This document shows, piece after piece, positions 30,043-33,079 of a stretch of 33,079 nt of DNA. The DNA is from Fibrobacter sp. (GTDB lineage: Bacteria > Fibrobacterota > Fibrobacteria > Fibrobacterales > Fibrobacteraceae). Position 1 is the stretch's first letter; each line of letters opens with the position of its first letter. The position numbers were made by a program, and so were the translations under genes. The notes below the pieces were generated by a model, which did no database searches, was not told the origin of the DNA, and saw only the letters and a list, made by a program, of their open reading frames with translations. Location of the stretch: positions 1 through 33,079 of the forward strand of contig JAFXLS010000143.1 of assembly GCA_017530965.1 (NCBI GenBank), given 5' to 3'.

Positions 30043-31212
30043 ATGAAGAACGAACCGAAAGTTAACTTGCTCGATGTGCTGAAAGAGGTGGTCGAAGCCA
30101 AGGATATGGATGATTCCGTTGTCATCAACGCTCTGAAAGAAGCCCTGGTGACTGCAGCACGCAAGTACTTGCACATCGAAAAGAAAATCGATGTGGATTT
30201 CGATACGGAAACCAATGAAGTTCATGTGTTCTTGCGTGTGGCCGTTGTGGATGACTATCCGGACTACGACCCGAACATGACCGCTTCCGAAGTGGAAGAA
30301 CTCGACAAGGGTTACATGCTGGTCGAAGAAGCCCGCGACTTCAACGAAGATGCTCAGCCGGGTGACTTCCTCGAAATGGAAATTCCTATTTCTGCATTCG
30401 GTCGCCAGGCCATTCAGACTGCAAAGCAGCTCCTGAACCAGCAGATTCGCGATGCCGAACGCCAGAAGATCATGGATACCTACCGTAGCCGTATCGGTTC
30501 CATGGTGAGCGGCGAAGTGCTTCGTCTTGAACAAAGTAACATCATCGTGAAGCTCGGCAAGCAGACCGAAGCTATGATTCCGGCTCGTGAACAGATCCGT
30601 CGCGAACGTTGGGCTCAGGGTAACTCCATTAAGGCCGTGATTGCCCGCGTGGAAGAATCCTCCAAGAACGGTGCCCAGGTGGTGCTTTCCCGTGCAAACG
30701 GCGACTTCCTCAAGGAACTCTTCCGTCAGGAAGTTCCGGAAATTTACGAAGGTACTGTCGAAATCAAGGGCGTTGCCCGCGAACCGGGTTTCCGCGCCAA
30801 GATTGCCGTGTATTCCCGTGACGAAAAGATTGACCCGGTCGGCGCATGCGTCGGCATGAAGGGTGCCCGCGTGCAGACCATCGTGCGCGAACTCGGCAAT
30901 GAACGCATTGACATTGTGCAGTGGAATCCGGATCTGGACACTTTCATTACCCGTGCCCTTACCCCGGCTAACGTGATCAAGCTGATTCACGTTCCTGAAA
31001 CCCGCCGCACGGTAGTGATTATCAGTGACGAAAACCTCGCTCTGGCTATTGGCAAGAACGGCCAGAACGTGAAGCTTGCTGCAGAACTCGTGCAGCGTAA
31101 CCTCGACGTGTTCGGTGAAAACGAATGGAACCAGAAGGACGACGAAACGAAGGCTAAGATTACCTCTCCGTCCGCTGCCGATTTGAACCAGAACCGTAAG
31201 GCTACTCGCTAA
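30043..31212 (+). CDS. nusA: Transcription termination/antitermination factor NusA
   Basis: A 389-aa protein. Residues 1-125 are the N-terminal RNA-polymerase-binding domain (LKEVVEAKDMDDSVVINALK, EALVTAARKY). S1 domain at about 140-205 (GEVLRLEQSNIIVKLGKQTE, MIPAREQI), KH1 at about 210-290 (KIDPVGACVGMKGARVQTIV, ELGNERIDIVQW), KH2 at about 300-360 (ALAIGKNGQNVKLAAEL). The protein ends soon after KH2 without the acidic repeats seen in E. coli, a normal variant. The usual role is pausing, termination and coupling to translation. AGGAAGG lies 9 bases before the ATG. Its codon bias is strong and GC-rich, fitting a highly expressed gene. infB follows after 28 bases. Confidence 0.95.
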   Translation: MKNEPKVNLLDVLKEVVEAKDMDDSVVINALKEALVTAARKYLHIEKKIDVDFDTETNEVHVFLRVAVVDDYPDYDPNMTASEVEELDKGYMLVEEARDFNEDAQPGDFLEMEIPISAFGRQAIQTAKQLLNQQIRDAERQKIMDTYRSRIGSMVSGEVLRLEQSNIIVKLGKQTEAMIPAREQIRRERWAQGNSIKAVIARVEESSKNGAQVVLSRANGDFLKELFRQEVPEIYEGTVEIKGVAREPGFRAKIAVYSRDEKIDPVGACVGMKGARVQTIVRELGNERIDIVQWNPDLDTFITRALTPANVIKLIHVPETRRTVVIISDENLALAIGKNGQNVKLAAELVQRNLDVFGENEWNQKDDETKAKITSPSAADLNQNRKATR

Positions 31213-31240
31213 TTTTTAAAAGGAACATTGGAAGCTATTC

Positions 31241-33079
31241 ATGGCTAATGAAGAACAAATTAAACCAGTAGATTGGGCGAAGGAACACGGAGTCAAGAGC
31301 GACCTCGTGATGAAGCTTTTGCGCGAGAACGGTGTCAAGGTCTTGACACAGGTGTCTAAGGTCAATGCCTCTGAATACGAAAAAATCGAGGCAACCGTCG
31401 ATGCCGAACGCCAGAAGGCTGAAGCCCGCAATAAGAACCTGAAAAAGGCGTCTTCCGCCGAAACTTCCAATGCCTCTTCTGACAAGAAGAAAGAGTCTGC
31501 TTCGGCTGGCGACGGCAAGTTGAAGGCTAAACTGATCAGAACCAAGAAGCCGGCTGCAAAACCGGCCGCAGCTCCCGCAGCTGCTCCGGCCGCACCAGCT
31601 GCAAAGCCTGCCGCCGTCGTGAAGCCTGCTGCCGCACCTGCTGCTCCGAAGGCTGAACCGGTTGCCGCTCCTGCCGCAGCTCCTGCTCCGGCCGCTGAAG
31701 CTCCGAAGGCTCCCGAGGTAAAGCCCGCCGCAGCACCTGCTGCTCCGAAGGCTGAAGCCGCTCCCGCAGCTGCTGCCGCTGAAAAGCCCGCAGCACCCAA
31801 GGCTGAACCGAAGCCCGCTCCCGCTGCTCCGGCTCCTGCAGAAGTGAAGCCCGCTGTGGCTCCTGCTGCAAAGCCTGCCGCACCGGCAGCTCCCGCTGCC
31901 CCCGCTGCTGCACCGGCCGCTGCCAAGCCTGCCATGGTTACTCCGGGCATGGAACTCAAGCAGCCCCCGATGAAGGCTCAGGTCTTCAAACCCGACGAAG
32001 CTATTCTCGCCCGTATCAAGAAGTCTCAGCAACAGGCTCAGGCAACCCGCGGCGGTCACCGTAACAACAACGGTAACCAGCAGGGTTATACGGGAACGTT
32101 CGGTCGCCTTTCCAACAACAATGGCGACAACCGTAACGGCAATCGCCGTAACGACAACCGCAACGGAAACGGTGGCCAGAACAACAACGGTGGCCGTACC
32201 TTTACGGGTCGTACCGGTGGCTTTACCGGCAGTTCCATGCAAGATGCCTTCAATGCTAGCAATGGTGGTGCCCAGGGATTTGGCGGCCAGAACCAGGGCG
32301 GCAAGGGTGGCAAGCAGCAGAACGGTCGCCATGGCAGCAACGACAAGAACCGTCGCGGCAATGGCAAGGACCGTCAGGACCAGCAGAAGGAAATCCAGCA
32401 GGAAGTCGTTCGTCAGAACGTTTCCCGCGTGATGGCAGACCTGTCCAAGAAGCCTGTCAAGAAAGTTTACCGCAAGGAGCATAACGACAATACTCCGGGC
32501 GAAGAAAAGAAAATCCTCAAGACTTCCGACTTTATTACCGTGGGCGAACTCGCTGGCCTTATGGACCAGATGCCGGCCCGCGTGATCGCGAAGTGCATGG
32601 AAATGGGCATGATGGTGACCATCAACGCCCGCCTCGATTTTGAAACCATCCAGCTCTTGGCTGACGAATTCGGTTACGAAGCCCAGCTGATGGAAGAATA
32701 CGAAGAAGAAGTGCTCGGCGTGGAAGAAGAATCTTCTGAAAACCTGAAGCCGCGTCATCCGGTGGTGACGGTGATGGGCCACGTTGACCACGGTAAAACT
32801 TCTTTGCTCGACTGGATTCGTAAGACCCACGTGGTGTCCGGCGAATCGGGCGGCATTACGCAGCACATCGGTGCATACGAAGTCACGACCAAGCAGGGTA
32901 AGGTAACCTTCCTCGATACTCCGGGTCACGAAGCATTCAGTGCTATGCGTGCTCGCGGTTCTCAGGTGACCGACGTGATCGTGCTCGTGGTGGCTGCCGA
33001 CTCCATGGTGATGCCGCAGACTGTTGAATCTATTGAACTTGCCAAGCGCGAAAAGGTGCCGATGGTCGTGGCAATCACG
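31241..33079 (+). CDS. infB: Translation initiation factor IF-2 (partial, 3' end outside window)
   Basis: 613 codons are visible and the frame is open at the window end. Residues 9-50 are an IF2N domain ([20 protein letters not shown]). Residues about 100-230 are an Ala/Pro/Lys low-complexity linker with many APAAPKAE-like units. Residues about 268-380 are Asn/Gly/Arg-rich ([27 protein letters not shown]). A second IF2N-like segment follows ([20 protein letters not shown]). The GTPase domain begins with G1 GHVDHGKT (513-520), G2 [10 protein letters not shown] and G3 [10 protein letters not shown]-2 brings initiator tRNA to the ribosome. Start ATG 31241 has GGAAG upstream, closely following nusA. 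In a genome with leaderless-type messages its N-terminal variants may matter. Confidence 0.95.
   Translation, partial: MANEEQIKPVDWAKEHGVKSDLVMKLLRENGVKVLTQVSKVNASEYEKIEATVDAERQKAEARNKNLKKASSAETSNASSDKKKESASAGDGKLKAKLIRTKKPAAKPAAAPAAAPAAPAAKPAAVVKPAAAPAAPKAEPVAAPAAAPAPAAEAPKAPEVKPAAAPAAPKAEAAPAAAAAEKPAAPKAEPKPAPAAPAPAEVKPAVAPAAKPAAPAAPAAPAAAPAAAKPAMVTPGMELKQPPMKAQVFKPDEAILARIKKSQQQAQATRGGHRNNNGNQQGYTGTFGRLSNNNGDNRNGNRRNDNRNGNGGQNNNGGRTFTGRTGGFTGSSMQDAFNASNGGAQGFGGQNQGGKGGKQQNGRHGSNDKNRRGNGKDRQDQQKEIQQEVVRQNVSRVMADLSKKPVKKVYRKEHNDNTPGEEKKILKTSDFITVGELAGLMDQMPARVIAKCMEMGMMVTINARLDFETIQLLADEFGYEAQLMEEYEEEVLGVEEESSENLKPRHPVVTVMGHVDHGKTSLLDWIRKTHVVSGESGGITQHIGAYEVTTKQGKVTFLDTPGHEAFSAMRARGSQVTDVIVLVVAADSMVMPQTVESIELAKREKVPMVVAIT

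Noticed and set aside
31235-32929. 564-codon open frame on the complementary strand, and a 247-codon Ala/Gly one inside it
   Set aside because: Both are antisense shadows of the low-complexity part of infB.

Overview
The window looks like part of a Fibrobacter (Fibrobacterota) chromosome carrying the structural half of a prophage, followed by host genes. This assignment is an inference. It rests on the PorV-like outer-membrane protein, the Asp/Ser-rich lipoprotein, a NusA without C-terminal acidic repeats followed directly by infB, and promoter boxes of the TAnnTTTG type known from the Fibrobacterota-Chlorobiota-Bacteroidota group. No 16S rRNA gene or other formal marker is present.

Positions 1-24,182 are prophage. 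The left part is a lambda-type head module: a Z-like basic protein, gpW-like connector, portal, S49 protease with a nested scaffold start, decoration protein, major capsid protein, FII-like and U-like connectors. From 6,514 the order follows the contractile tail of phage Mu: sheath, tube, frameshifted assembly chaperone, tape measure, gpN, gpP, gp45, a small protein, gp46, gp47 (baseplate J) and gp48, then fibre genes. The particle is therefore predicted to be a myovirus with a lambda-like head. Positions 20,506-22,919 hold a second fibre-like protein and a putative lysis region (coiled-coil protein, 32-aa membrane peptide, DUF1353, DUF5675). Positions 23,037-24,124 hold a compact three-gene cassette of unknown function. 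A small membrane-protein gene (9,251-9,718) with its own terminator-promoter arrangement sits inside the tail operon like a moron.

From about 24,375 the genes are chromosomal: a PorV-like outer-membrane protein, a STAS-domain membrane protein, a degenerate M23-like protein, a lipoprotein, a NUDIX hydrolase, a small convergent membrane protein, and the rimP-nusA-infB translation/transcription operon, with infB cut by the window end.

The most interesting signal is regulatory. Three phage transcription-unit starts share the 12-mer CTTGTGTCAAAA, then 26 bases, then a TAnnTTT(G/A) box, then a start codon 5-7 bases later without a Shine-Dalgarno sequence. A degenerate fourth copy precedes the tape-measure gene. 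This looks like a set of activator-dependent late promoters that make leaderless or nearly leaderless mRNAs. Other points worth checking are a C_CCT_TTC slippery site in the tail chaperone, a frame break at the start of the gp46 gene, a domain apparently shared by the decoration and sheath proteins, and a folded RNA element between the tube and chaperone genes.
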